From Aminivibrio sp. (GTDB lineage: Bacteria > Synergistota > Synergistia > Synergistales > Aminobacteriaceae): a stretch of 64,000 bases of DNA. Below the pieces are notes generated by a model. The model saw only the letters and a list, made by a program, of their open reading frames with translations, was not told the origin of the DNA and made no database searches. Shown in pieces: positions 1 through 8,531 of the stretch. Both the position numbers and the translations under genes were made by a program. The stretch's first letter is position 1; each line of letters starts with the position of its first letter. The stretch covers positions 66,149 through 130,148 of the forward strand of contig NZ_JAESIH010000059.1 of NCBI RefSeq assembly GCF_016756745.1, read 5' to 3'.

Positions 1-138
1 GTGTTCAAAAAGGATGTCCCCGTGGAATGGAAATGCGGCAACTGCGGTTATGTCCACACCGGCAGGGAAGCGCCCGAGCTCTGCCCTGCCTGCGCTCACC
101 CCAAGGCCTACTTCGAGGTGTTCATCGAAACATACTGA
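1..138 (+). CDS. Rubrerythrin, C-terminal rubredoxin-like domain (partial)
   Basis: The window opens inside this gene; frame 1 runs to a TGA at 136-138. The 45 visible residues form a rubredoxin-type iron site, with a CGNCGY knuckle and a second CPAC knuckle followed by HPKAYFEVF. This is the standard C-terminus of rubrerythrin, a non-haem di-iron peroxidase that protects anaerobes from peroxide. The N-terminal four-helix di-iron domain lies outside the window. The GTG at position 1 is internal and is not a start. Confidence 0.9.
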   Translation: MFKKDVPVEWKCGNCGYVHTGREAPELCPACAHPKAYFEVFIETY

Positions 139-151
139 AGAACATGTACTC

Positions 152-203
152 GTTCCCGGATTTCAGTCTCCGCCTCAGGTAGCGGGGACTGAAATCCGGG
201 AAC
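152..203 (+). terminator. Long hairpin after rubrerythrin
   Basis: A perfect 17-bp inverted repeat (152-168 and 187-203) extends inward through a wobble pair to about 22 bp around a short loop. It starts 13 nt after the rubrerythrin stop codon. There is no T-run after it, so it may act as a transcript-stabilising or processing hairpin rather than a Rho-independent terminator. Confidence 0.55.
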
Positions 204-232
204 AAAGCCCTCGGGGGAAGGATGGTGGATGG

Positions 233-1000
233 ATGATGCCGCTGTCCGCTTCGACGAAGAAAAAATACCTGTACGTGGCCGCTGCTGTCCTTCCGGCAGC
301 CGTCGCCGCGTTTTTCGCCTTTTCCTCCGGCGACGCGGGGCTTCGGCGGCTGTTTTTGAAATTCCTCGACGCGGTGGAGCACTCGGGTCCCTTTGGTCCT
401 CTTGTGTTCCTGGCGCTTTTTAACGGCGCATGCGTCTTCCTGCTGCCTACGTTTTATCTCACCATCGGCGCCGGAGTGCTCTTCGGCCTCCGGGCGGGCT
501 TTCTCATCGCCACCCTGTCGGTGGCCTCCGGAGCGTCGGCGGCCTTCCTCTTCGCGCGATACATGGTCCGCAGGCGCATTCTTGAAGCGTGGGGAAGCAA
601 TACGTCTTTTCTCGCCCTGGACGAGGCAGTGGCAGAGGACGGATGGAAGATCGTCTTCCTCAGCAGGCTCTCCCCCGCCTTCCCCTTCAATGTACTGAAC
701 TACGCCTTCGGCCTTACGGCGATACCGTTCTCCGTCTATTTCGCGGCTTCCTGGGCGGGGAGCATTCCCTGGACGTTCATGTACGTGTATTTCGGGTCAC
801 TGGCCGCCGAAATCGCCGGACTTCACCCGGAAATGGCCCAGGGCTCGAAGCTTCAGTGGGCCCTGTCCTTCCTCGGACTGGCTGCCACCGCTGCGGCCGC
901 CATAACAGCGTCCCGGACCGCGGGCGCGGCCCTGAAAAAGCGCCTCCGCCTCGAGGAAGAGAAGGAAGAGGGCCGTCGCGGTTCCGCTAGCCGGCAATGA
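233..1000 (+). CDS. TVP38/TMEM64 family (VTT domain) membrane protein
   Basis: A 255-residue integral membrane protein. An N-terminal transmembrane helix (about residues 11-28) is followed by the VTT/SNARE-associated core. That core has the re-entrant FLLPTFYLTIGAGVLFG segment and the FLSRLSPAFPFNVLNYAFGLT motif typical of the YdjX/TVP38 branch of the DedA superfamily. Members are probably lipid or small-solute transporters; the substrate is unknown here. The start is the first of two tandem ATGs at 233, preceded by GGGGAAGGA. The open frame continues upstream to position 14, but that part overlaps rubrerythrin and the hairpin. The 3' end overlaps the convergent DUF6868 gene by 14 nt. Confidence 0.85.
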   Translation: MMPLSASTKKKYLYVAAAVLPAAVAAFFAFSSGDAGLRRLFLKFLDAVEHSGPFGPLVFLALFNGACVFLLPTFYLTIGAGVLFGLRAGFLIATLSVASGASAAFLFARYMVRRRILEAWGSNTSFLALDEAVAEDGWKIVFLSRLSPAFPFNVLNYAFGLTAIPFSVYFAASWAGSIPWTFMYVYFGSLAAEIAGLHPEMAQGSKLQWALSFLGLAATAAAAITASRTAGAALKKRLRLEEEKEEGRRGSASRQ

Positions 1001-1229
1001 GAAGGGCGATCCAGGGCACGAGGCAGAAGACAAACACGAACAGCTTGTAAAAGCCGAGAAAGAAATACATGGCCACGTCGAAAACGTCCCTGTCCAGGGC
1101 AAACCATCTCCGGTGAAGAGCGTATATCCTGTCCCCGGCAAAAATGAAGACGGCGGCCATTCCTCCCAGCGCAAGGTAATTCAGCAGGGTACACCAGAAA
1201 AAGAACCAGCGCAGCGTACTCACGTCCAT
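987..1229 (-). CDS. DUF6868-type small membrane protein
   Basis: An 80-residue protein with two predicted transmembrane helices (about residues 8-30 and 48-78) joined by a basic loop (DRIYALHRRWF). The opening MDVSTLRWFFFWCTLLNY resembles the DUF6868 family of short two-helix proteins, whose function is unknown. A GGGAGGGG ribosome site lies just upstream of the ATG. It is convergent with, and overlaps by 14 nt, the TVP38-like gene. Confidence 0.7.
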   Translation of the reverse strand: MDVSTLRWFFFWCTLLNYLALGGMAAVFIFAGDRIYALHRRWFALDRDVFDVAMYFFLGFYKLFVFVFCLVPWIALLIAG

Positions 1230-1350
1230 GAAATCCCCTCCCCCCCGTTTTCAACCGAAAAAACCCGGCGTTCTACTACTGTCCCTCCCGGTCGCGATAG
1301 TAACCTACTAAACGGACCGGAAGAGCAAGGAACCCCGGGAAACGCCCTCC

Positions 1351-1797
1351 TCAGGAGAACCGTTCCGCTGTTTTTTTATTCAGAAACCGCTGGATTTCAA
1401 ATTCATAACCACCCGGCCCTTTGAAGAAAAAACACTCCACGGGAAAGCTTTCGGGCCGCTGAACCGGCGTTTCCATCCGGACTCCCCTGGATACAAGGTA
1501 GTCGTACCACTCCTGAACATTATCAGCTACAAGCGTGATAAGAACCGCATTTTTCTCCTGGACCCTGCAGTGCCCTTCCTTTTCATCTACTATTCCGATA
1601 AAGGCATTGCCGGAGAGACGGTAAATTTTCGCCGCCTTCTGGTCATCTACCAGTTCAAGACTCAGAATGTCCTCAAAAAAATGAGCAGCTTCCGCAAGTC
1701 CCCGGAAATACAAAAAGGTGATATGTGAAACCCCTCGCCGAAGGGAGCACAATTCCGTCCCCCCTCTCTTCTCTTGCGGGGACCGAATTTTCGTCAC
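1351..1797 (-). CDS. VOC (glyoxalase/dioxygenase) superfamily protein
   Basis: A 148-residue single VOC module. The first beta strand is SHITFLYF (about residue 23) and the last strand, with its probable metal-ligand Glu, is GGYEFEIQRF. Partners in the superfamily range from lactoylglutathione lyases to fosfomycin-resistance enzymes, and the substrate cannot be read from sequence. The GTG start overlaps the stop of the upstream deacylase gene as GTGA, which suggests translational coupling as the last gene of the hydantoin/amide cluster. About 20 residues precede the domain; a TTG at 1752 behind a purine-rich stretch is an alternative start. Confidence 0.75.
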   Translation of the reverse strand: MTKIRSPQEKRGGTELCSLRRGVSHITFLYFRGLAEAAHFFEDILSLELVDDQKAAKIYRLSGNAFIGIVDEKEGHCRVQEKNAVLITLVADNVQEWYDYLVSRGVRMETPVQRPESFPVECFFFKGPGGYEFEIQRFLNKKTAERFS

Positions 1798-3386
1798 TTT
1801 CTGTGCCTCAGGACCTTCCCGGGGGAGCAGGGGACAGTTTTCCCCTCTTCCACCACGGCCGTCCCGTTTACGAAAACATAGGGAATGCCCTCCGGGTAGG
1901 CTTCGGGGATGTCGTAGGTGGACCTGTCCGCTATTTTCTCAGGGTCGAAGATCACCAGGTCGGCCCAGCAGCCTTCCTCGATCCTTCCCCGGTCGGGGAT
2001 GCCGAGAATCGAGGCGGGGAAGGACGTCACCTTGCGGACCGCCTCCTCGAGCGTAAAGAGAGGCTTCTCTCGCACGAACCGCCGGAAGAAGCAGGGGTAT
2101 GCCCCGTAGAGTCTGGGATGGGGCTTCCCTCCGAAGATGCCGTCGCTTCCCACTGTTCCCCGGGGATGGCCGAGCACCTTCTCGAGCACCGTGTCGGACC
2201 CGTAAAAGCTGATCATGGTCACCGCGAGCTTTTCCTCGGCCAGCAGGTCCATGACCATGTCGATGGGGTCCTTCCCCAGCCGGTCAGCTATGGCTCGGCA
2301 GCTCAGGCCTTCCATCCACTTGTTCTCCTCGAGCTGGACCGCCGTCACGACGATGTTCTCCCACCCCACGGAAATCCGGCGGTTGTGCCATACCTCAAGA
2401 CCTTTCCTGAAGTCCGCATGCACCCGTGCCCTGAACTCAGGCTCCCTGAGGTTGCGAACCAGGGCGGTCGTTCCCTCGTTGAAGGTCCAGTTCGGCAAGA
2501 CCGCCGTAAGGACTGTGCACCCGGCAAGGTAGGGATACCTGTCCCACGAAATGCTGCCTCCTTTTTCCATCATCCTCTCCGCCTTTTCAAGGACTTCGTC
2601 CATGAGCGGCCAGTTCACCCTGCCGTAGGCCTGCAGGTGGGAAATTTCTAGATGGGCACCGGATTCAAGGGAAATCCTGGAAACCTCGTCGAAGGAACGG
2701 GAGAGGTAATACCCCTCGTCCCGCTGGTGGACGACAAAAATGCCGTCTTTCGCTCCCACTTCTCTGTTCAGCTCGATAAGCTCCTCCGTATCCCCGTAGG
2801 AGCAGGGAGGATAAATCAGCCCGGTGGAAAGGCCAAAGGCTCCCTCCTCCATGGACTCCCGGACAAGAGCCTTCATGTTCCTGAGCTCCGCAGAGGTGGG
2901 CGCCCGCTCCTCCATGCCAAGGGCCGCAATCCGCACAGGTCCGTGGCACAGCAGCACGGCGGCGTTGTTGTTCAGCCCCCTGCGCTCAAGGGCACCGAGG
3001 TATTCAGGGAAGGTTGTCCATGACCATTTTTCATCCGGAATGATGCCGTCAAGACCCGCCAGGAGATCTTTCACGATCTGCAGGTTCTCCCCGCCGACGG
3101 GAGCCGGCCCAAGACCGTCCTGTCCAAGCAGTTCCGTGGTGACGCCCTGGCGTATTTTCGCGTCCGAGGGCTTCTCCCTGAAATACTCGAGATCCGTGTG
3201 GCTGTGCATGTCGATAAAGCCGGGCGCAAGAGCAAGCCCCGCCGCATCGGTCACCTTCGCGGCTTCCTGGTCGATTGTTCCCACCAGGGCAATTTTTCCG
3301 TCCCGTACTCCCACGTCCGCCGGAAAGGGCTTCCGTTCCCCCGTTCCGTCAATCACGAGGGCGTTTTTGATCACAAGATCGAGCAT
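1794..3386 (-). CDS. N-acyl-D-amino-acid deacylase family amidohydrolase
   Basis: A 530-residue amidohydrolase. The N-terminal beta-sandwich (LVIKNALVIDGTG) leads into the TIM barrel with the HSHTD metal motif after APGFID. GVTTELLGQDGLGPAP, HLQAYGR and the late SDGIFGGKPHPR segment are characteristic of D-aminoacylase and N-acyl-D-Glu/Asp deacylases. These enzymes hydrolyse N-acyl (or N-carbamoyl-like) D-amino acids to the free D-amino acid. It lies about 30 nt downstream of the hydantoin racemase on the same strand. This suggests ring opening, racemisation and deacylation in one pathway (inference). The exact substrate is unknown. Confidence 0.87.
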   Translation of the reverse strand: MLDLVIKNALVIDGTGERKPFPADVGVRDGKIALVGTIDQEAAKVTDAAGLALAPGFIDMHSHTDLEYFREKPSDAKIRQGVTTELLGQDGLGPAPVGGENLQIVKDLLAGLDGIIPDEKWSWTTFPEYLGALERRGLNNNAAVLLCHGPVRIAALGMEERAPTSAELRNMKALVRESMEEGAFGLSTGLIYPPCSYGDTEELIELNREVGAKDGIFVVHQRDEGYYLSRSFDEVSRISLESGAHLEISHLQAYGRVNWPLMDEVLEKAERMMEKGGSISWDRYPYLAGCTVLTAVLPNWTFNEGTTALVRNLREPEFRARVHADFRKGLEVWHNRRISVGWENIVVTAVQLEENKWMEGLSCRAIADRLGKDPIDMVMDLLAEEKLAVTMISFYGSDTVLEKVLGHPRGTVGSDGIFGGKPHPRLYGAYPCFFRRFVREKPLFTLEEAVRKVTSFPASILGIPDRGRIEEGCWADLVIFDPEKIADRSTYDIPEAYPEGIPYVFVNGTAVVEEGKTVPCSPGKVLRHRK

Positions 3387-3415
3387 CGGTTCCGCCTCCT
3401 CAAAAATTCCTCCGC

Positions 3416-4087
3416 CTATGCGTCAGGGCCGTATAGTCCCTTCTTGCTCGTCTTCCCTCCGAAGGCGGCCAGCGCTTCAGCGAACCTGACACCGTACAGC
3501 ACGCCGTCGATCACCGGGACTCCGACGGCCCGGGAAGTTCGTTCATCCAGCCCGGCAAGCCCGGCGCATCCCAGGGTGAGAACTTCGGCGCCGTCCTCTT
3601 CCACCGCTTTCCGGGCGGCGGCGATAACCCTGTCCGCCATGTCCCCGGGACCTGCAGGATCGATGGAACGGACCGAAGCACACCGGGAATCGAAGCCGAG
3701 CTTCCTGACAAACCGCTCCTTCATGGGAATTCCTCTCGGCCCCATCTGGATGACCGAGAACTTCCCGCCGAGCATCATGGCCGCCATCATGGAGGATTCC
3801 CCGATGCCCGCCACCGGCTTTTCCGTCATCTCCCGGAGGATGTCGATGTTCACGTCGCAGGTGCAGGCCACTATGAAGGCGTCGAAGGACGCTTCGTTCT
3901 CCCTCATGATCTTCACCATGCCGGGGCCGCAGGCTATTTCGTCAATGTAGTTGTCGATCAGCGGGGGCGCCCCGGGCGTACTCACGCAGGTGATTTCGGT
4001 GCCCGGAGAGGCCGCGCCTTCAGCGCATTCCCTGATGAGCCTCGTGAACTCGTCGTTCGAATTGGGGTTTATGATCAGCAGTTTCAC
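3416..4087 (-). CDS. Hydantoin racemase / Asp-Glu racemase family protein
   Basis: A 223-residue protein of the HyuE branch of the Asp/Glu racemase superfamily. It has the N-terminal INPNSN motif, a first catalytic-region Cys in VACTCDVN (about residue 75) and a second in LGCAGL (about residue 177). Family members interconvert D- and L-5-substituted hydantoins by two-base Cys chemistry. The start ATG overlaps the stop of the hydantoinase-like gene (ATGA, 4084-4087), a sign of tight operon coupling. Confidence 0.88.
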   Translation of the reverse strand: MKLLIINPNSNDEFTRLIRECAEGAASPGTEITCVSTPGAPPLIDNYIDEIACGPGMVKIMRENEASFDAFIVACTCDVNIDILREMTEKPVAGIGESSMMAAMMLGGKFSVIQMGPRGIPMKERFVRKLGFDSRCASVRSIDPAGPGDMADRVIAAARKAVEEDGAEVLTLGCAGLAGLDERTSRAVGVPVIDGVLYGVRFAEALAAFGGKTSKKGLYGPDA

Positions 4088-5466
4088 GGCTGCCCATTCC
4101 TCCCTTTCATGTCCATGGGGTAGAAGGTGCCGTATCCCTCTTCAGCGCAGATTTTCCCGCCTTCGAAGACCGTTCCGCCCCTTACAACGGTCTTCACCAC
4201 TTTTCCTCTGAAGGTCTTCCCCGTGTAGGGACTCCATCGGTTGCGGTAGAAAAGATCCTCATCCTTCAGCACCCATTCGGCCTCGGGATCCACAAGAGCG
4301 AAATCCGCGTCCAGGCCCGGCGCGATGTTCCCTTTCCGGCCGGAAAGACCGAAAAGCTCCGCAGGGCGGGTGCAGCACAACTCCACGAGCCTCTTCCACG
4401 AGAGTCCCCGCTTCCTCCCCTCCGTCAGCACTACGGGAAGGAGCGTCTGGACTCCCGTGCACCCCTCGGATACCGTCCAGAAATTTCCTCCTGCCGGCGT
4501 CTTTTTCTCGAAGGAATGAGGAGAATGGTCCGAGGCGATCATGTCCACCGTGCCGTCCAGCACGTATTTCCAGAGTTCTTCTACCGTCTCCCTGGTTCTA
4601 ACGGGAGGGTCGCATTTCGTGAAGGCCCCCCCTTCGACCAGGTCATCCTCGTCGAGCGCGAGGTACTGGGGGCACGTCTCAATGGAGAGATTGTTCATCC
4701 CCCTGCCTCTGGCCTCACGGACAGCCTTTACCCCGTCGGCGATGCTGAGGTGGCAGATGTGGGCCCTGCATTCGGGAGCGAGTCCCGCGAGGAATATGAA
4801 CCTGTTGACCGCCTCCAGTTCGGTATATTCCGGATGGGAGTCGAGGAATGCCCTTGCGTCGTTTCTGCCGGCAGCCTGAAGGTCGTCTACCAGCTCCTGG
4901 ATAAGGGTGTCGTTCTCAGCGTGGGCACAGACCATTCCTCCGAGCCGTCCCACCGTTCTCATCCCCTTGAGCAGGGCGCCATCATAGGTCATGGGATAGT
5001 TCGAGCACCGGCAGGTGAAAACCTTGTACGCCTGGGCCCCTGCCAAGAAGGTGGACTCGATGTCCTCCAGGTGACCGGGGATGATTCCGCTGTAGAGAGC
5101 GTAATCCACCACGGACTGCTTTCCGGCGGAGGCCATCTTGCTCTCCAGGGCCTCCGCCGTCACGGTGATGGGCTCAGAAAGGGGCATGTCCACTATGAGC
5201 GTTGTCCCGCCCGCCGCCGCCGCCCTGCTCACGCAGGCGAAATCCTCCCGTTCCGGAGTTCCGTGGCCGCAGTGCACGTGAGCATCCACGAGCCCGGGCA
5301 GGACCATCAGGCCCCGGGCATCGATGACTTCCTTCGCTTCAACGGGGACATCACCTGCGAGCAGCGCGACGATTTTCCCGTCGCTTACAGCAACTTTTCC
5401 CTCAAATGCTCCCTGTGAATTCACTACGGTACCGTTCACGATCACCAGGTCAAACACCGACATCAC
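4084..5466 (-). CDS. Hydantoinase/allantoinase/dihydroorotase-type cyclic amidohydrolase
   Basis: A 460-residue cyclic amidohydrolase. Visible features are the N-terminal LVIVNGTVVNSQGA strand pair, the DAHVHCG metal motif, the probable carboxylated Lys in AQAYKVFTC, His ligands in CAHAEN and CHLSIA, and the catalytic Asp in IASDHSPH. The pattern is closest to AllB-like allantoinases and hydantoinases, which open cyclic ureides. It heads a leftward cluster with the racemase and deacylase. The truncated TRAP dctM lies 53 nt upstream on the same strand and probably once supplied uptake. Confidence 0.88.
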   Translation of the reverse strand: MMSVFDLVIVNGTVVNSQGAFEGKVAVSDGKIVALLAGDVPVEAKEVIDARGLMVLPGLVDAHVHCGHGTPEREDFACVSRAAAAGGTTLIVDMPLSEPITVTAEALESKMASAGKQSVVDYALYSGIIPGHLEDIESTFLAGAQAYKVFTCRCSNYPMTYDGALLKGMRTVGRLGGMVCAHAENDTLIQELVDDLQAAGRNDARAFLDSHPEYTELEAVNRFIFLAGLAPECRAHICHLSIADGVKAVREARGRGMNNLSIETCPQYLALDEDDLVEGGAFTKCDPPVRTRETVEELWKYVLDGTVDMIASDHSPHSFEKKTPAGGNFWTVSEGCTGVQTLLPVVLTEGRKRGLSWKRLVELCCTRPAELFGLSGRKGNIAPGLDADFALVDPEAEWVLKDEDLFYRNRWSPYTGKTFRGKVVKTVVRGGTVFEGGKICAEEGYGTFYPMDMKGRNGQP

Positions 5467-5519
5467 CTCGGATACTCTTCGTCAATTGCATCTTTCCGGC
5501 TTCACGTCCCGGAGCACCG

Positions 5520-6098
5520 CTAGTTTCCCATGAGAAGGTCAGGAAGCCAGAGGGACAGCTGGGGGAAGAGAATAAGCACAATAAGGACTATTATGTCACA
5601 AAGGCAGAAGGGCCAAATGCCCCTGAAAATCTCCTCGAGGGAAACATTTTTCCCGGCGACGGCCTTGGCCATGTACACGTTCAGTCCCACCGGAGGCGTT
5701 ATCGCCGCGATTTCGCTCAATTTCAGGACGACGACACCGAACCAGATCGGGTCATACCCCAGGGAGATAATGATGGGCATGAAAATCGGGAGGGTAAGGG
5801 CATAGATTCCTATCTCCACCATGATCATGCCGAGGAGGAAATAGACGACAAGGATGCCGAAGAGAATGACCCATCTCGGAACGTCCCATCCCTGGACAAG
5901 CATCGCCAGTTCCGTCGGGATGTCCGTCAGCGCGAAAAACCGGGAAAAGAAAAGAGCCCCCACATTGATGATGAAGAGCATTGCCGTCGTATTGGCCGAT
6001 TCCCGGAGCGGTTCACGAAGATCGCTGAATTTTTTAATGGCTCCCTGGAACCACCCCACGATAAGAGTTATCAGGCACCCTGCAGCCGCCGCGGCCGC
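5520..6098 (-). pseudogene. TRAP transporter large permease (DctM), C-terminal fragment
   Basis: On the minus strand, codons from about 6098 down to the stop at 5520 encode roughly 190 residues of a DctM C-terminal half. The segment runs from an Ala run (position of the usual TPTEAAA motif) through LRESANTTAML and ITPPVGLNVYMAKAVAG to a hydrophobic C-terminus. A complete DctM is about 430 residues. Upstream of 6098 the open frame continues to 6497, but that part is antisense of tctA and shows no DctM character. The fragment is therefore 5'-truncated at the rearrangement joint. DctQ and DctP partners are not adjacent. It sits immediately upstream of the hydantoin/amide genes. Confidence 0.8.
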
Positions 6099-7356
6099 CA
6101 CCGTGGAAGACGGATATACCGCGAAGCTGAAGGGACACCCCAAGCAGGCCATGCTGACAGCCCTGTATTCCTCGGTCACCGGAGACCTGATCAGCACGCT
6201 CCTGCTCGTCTTCGTGGCCGTGCCGATGGCGAAAGTGGCGCTGCACTTCGGCCCAGTGGAATTTTTCGCGCTGTATGTTTTCGCTCTTATGATGATCTCT
6301 CTCCTCGTGGTGGGCGAAATGAAGAAAGGCATCGCCGCTGCAGCAATCGGCCTTTTTATCGGAACCATAGGCATGGACCCGATGATGGGTTCCGTCAGGC
6401 TTACCTTCGGCATTTCCAGCCTGCGGGGAGGCATTCCCCTGATCCCCCTTCTGGTGGGCGTATTTGCTGTTTCGGAGCTCATGATCCAGTTCGGCAAGGA
6501 ATGCGCGTCCCGTTCGGCGAAAAAAATGGCAGAAGACGCCCAAAAAGCGGAAGCCTTTGGAGTCTACGATCCCGCCAAGGACAGGATGAGCCTGAAGATC
6601 TACCGGTCCACCTTCAAAGCCACCCTCATCGGGTCGGGAATGGGGACCTTCATTGGAGCCCTTCCCGGGGCGGGTTCATCCCTCGCGGCCTTCATGAGCT
6701 ACGGCCTGGCCCGGAAAATGTCCCGGAATCCCGATGAGTTCGGCAAGGGAACCCTCGAAGGAGTCGCCGCGCCGGAAGCGGGAAACAGCGCCACGGCGGG
6801 ATCATCCCTCATTCCCCTTTTCGCCTTCGGCATTCCCGGCAGCGCCACGGCGGCCCTCTTCGGAGCGGCGCTCATCATGCAGGGCATCAACCCCGGCCCC
6901 ATGATGATCGAGGAAAACAAGGTCATCATCTACACCCTGTTCGTTATCATCATCTACGCCACGTTCATCAACCTGGTCCTCTCCTACGGTCTCATACCCA
7001 TGTACGCCAAACTGGCCCAGGTCAAGGCGTGCTACCTCGTCCCCACAGTCTTCGCCCTGGCCCTGCTCGGAACCTTCGCCTCCAGGAACTCACTCTTCGA
7101 CGTCTGGGTCCTGCTGGCCGCAGGAGTGCTGGGGATTTACCTGAGAAAGAACGCCTTTCCCCTCGGGCCGCTCGTCCTGGGCTTCATCGTCGGCCCGGGA
7201 GCGGAAAAAGCGCTGCGCCAGGCTCTTCTCATGGGCCGGGGAGAATGGATGTTCCTGTTGAAAAGCCCCATAGCTCTCGGATTCTATGCCCTGTGCATCA
7301 TTTCCCTGCTGCTCATTCATTTTTCCGTGAAGAAAAAACTCGTGGAGGAGGACTGA
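6082..7356 (+). pseudogene. Tripartite tricarboxylate transporter permease (TctA), 5'-truncated
   Basis: From about 6082 the plus strand encodes roughly 424 residues of TctA. It starts at the Ala-rich stretch before TVEDGY and continues through KFGPVEFFAL-like and IGTIGMDPM segments, GALPGAGSSLAAFMSY, APEAGNSATAGSSLIP and many transmembrane helices. Intact TctA proteins are about 500 residues, so about the first 75-80 are missing. The open frame extends back to an ATG at 5854, but that part is antisense of dctM. TctB follows 5 nt downstream. The family moves carboxylates with a periplasmic TctC protein, which is absent here. As it stands the gene is probably not functional unless the joint is an assembly artefact. 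Confidence 0.8.
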
Positions 7357-7361
7357 GGCTC

Positions 7362-7847
7362 ATGGACACGGCAAAAACCACCGAACGGAAGACGGGGCCG
7401 CTGCTCCGAAATCCATCCAAGGTCTCCGGCCTGCTGCTCATGGCCGCCGCCGCCTTCTTTTTCTCCTTCACCGTGACCGGAAAATGGAGTTCCGGGGCAG
7501 GCATCGGCGCCCGGCTTTTTCCCCAGCTCTCCCTGGCCGCCATGCTCCTCTCGGGAGCGGCCATTTTTTGCCGGGGCGAAGAGGGGGAGAGAAGCAAGCA
7601 CGGAGAAGTGACCCCCGCCCGGATTGCCGCGTTTATGGGACTTGCGGTGCTGTATGTCCTCGGCGTGCTCAAAATCGGCCTTGCCGTGAGTACGTTCCTC
7701 TACCTGATCTCAATCTTCTTCCACTTCGAGAAAGACGGGGGCATAATCAGGTACGTGCTGCTTCCAGCCGCCGGGATCACGCTGTTCATCTGGGCACTGT
7801 TCACCTATTTCGCCCAGATCGTACTGCCTCCTGCCCTTCTTTTCTGA
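7362..7847 (+). CDS. Tripartite tricarboxylate transporter small permease TctB
   Basis: A 161-residue TctB-family protein with four hydrophobic segments (about residues 20-38, 47-62, 83-117 and 130-155). The GIGARLFPQL motif follows the first helix. It pairs with TctA in the membrane part of a three-component carboxylate transporter. The start ATG follows the tctA stop by 5 nt, with GGAGGAG inside the tctA end. The open frame upstream of this ATG is a shadow of tctA. With tctA truncated, the subunit may be orphaned. Confidence 0.85.
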   Translation: MDTAKTTERKTGPLLRNPSKVSGLLLMAAAAFFFSFTVTGKWSSGAGIGARLFPQLSLAAMLLSGAAIFCRGEEGERSKHGEVTPARIAAFMGLAVLYVLGVLKIGLAVSTFLYLISIFFHFEKDGGIIRYVLLPAAGITLFIWALFTYFAQIVLPPALLF

Positions 7848-7897
7848 CGGGAAGGGACGCCGGCAGCATTCACTTTGAAATCAGGGAGGATAAAACC

Positions 7898-8368
7898 ATG
7901 AAAAAAATCAGGATCACATTTCCGGACGAAAACGTTGAGGCCCTGGCCGTCCTGCTGGAGAATAAGGCTCCCTCCACCTGCGGGTGCCTCTGGAACGCCC
8001 TGGAAAAACCGGTGGAAGGCCTGTGCATCCACGCCATGTGGACCGGGAGGGAGATATCCTTCCCCTTCCCCGGAACGGCCTTTCCAGAAGATGAAGGGCT
8101 TCACCTTCCGCCGGAAAACCAGATCACTATACCTCTTCCCGGGGACATCGTCTGGAATGCCTACGCCCCCTACCAGTGGCAGGGAAACCCGAACACCGTC
8201 TACGATTTCGGCGTCTTCTACGGCCGGGACAGCCGGCTCCTCCTTCCCATGGGGTGGAAGCCCAGCACACTCTTTGCCCGGATCGAGGAGACCCTTGAAC
8301 CCTTCGCCACAGTCTGCGCCCGATGCCAGGGCGAGGGAAGGAAAAAACTCAGGATCGAGAGGGCATAA
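7898..8368 (+). CDS. DUF3830 family protein
   Basis: A 156-residue soluble protein. KKIRITFPDENVEALAVLLEN, then KAPSTCGCLWNAL, HAMWTGREI, and a GDIVWNAY loop match the DUF3830 family, a cyclophilin-like fold often encoded beside carboxylate transporters and amidohydrolases. The biochemical role is unknown. It lies 50 nt after tctB with AGGGAGGA before its ATG, so it is probably the last gene of the tct transcript. A CxxC pair near the C-terminus (CARC) is present but no metal role is established. Confidence 0.7.
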   Translation: MKKIRITFPDENVEALAVLLENKAPSTCGCLWNALEKPVEGLCIHAMWTGREISFPFPGTAFPEDEGLHLPPENQITIPLPGDIVWNAYAPYQWQGNPNTVYDFGVFYGRDSRLLLPMGWKPSTLFARIEETLEPFATVCARCQGEGRKKLRIERA

Positions 8369-8382
8369 CAGAAAACGGAATA

Positions 8383-8408
8383 GGGCGGCAGGTAAAATTC
8401 TCCCGCCC
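8383..8408 (+). terminator. Weak hairpin after the DUF3830 gene
   Basis: GGGCGG (8383-8388) can pair with CCGCCC (8403-8408) around a 14-nt loop. It sits 15 nt after the stop codon but lacks a T-run. It may be a weak end-of-operon structure. Confidence 0.3.
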
Positions 8409-8531
8409 CCGGAATCCCGGAAAAACGTGCGCACCGGGTGAAATTCAGCTATCATTACATTGTCCGCGGGTATTCCATCAAAACGGGATGACTTCGGCAC
8501 AGCCTAATCGACAAAGGATGGTATCACTTCC

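Noticed and set aside
5854-6081. N-terminal extension of the tctA frame to ATG 5854
   Set aside because: It is antisense to dctM and lacks TctA motifs. It may be translated, but it does not restore the missing N-terminus.
6098-6497. N-terminal extension of the minus-strand dctM frame
   Set aside because: It is antisense to tctA transmembrane coding and shows no permease character; the dctM homology stops at the Ala run.
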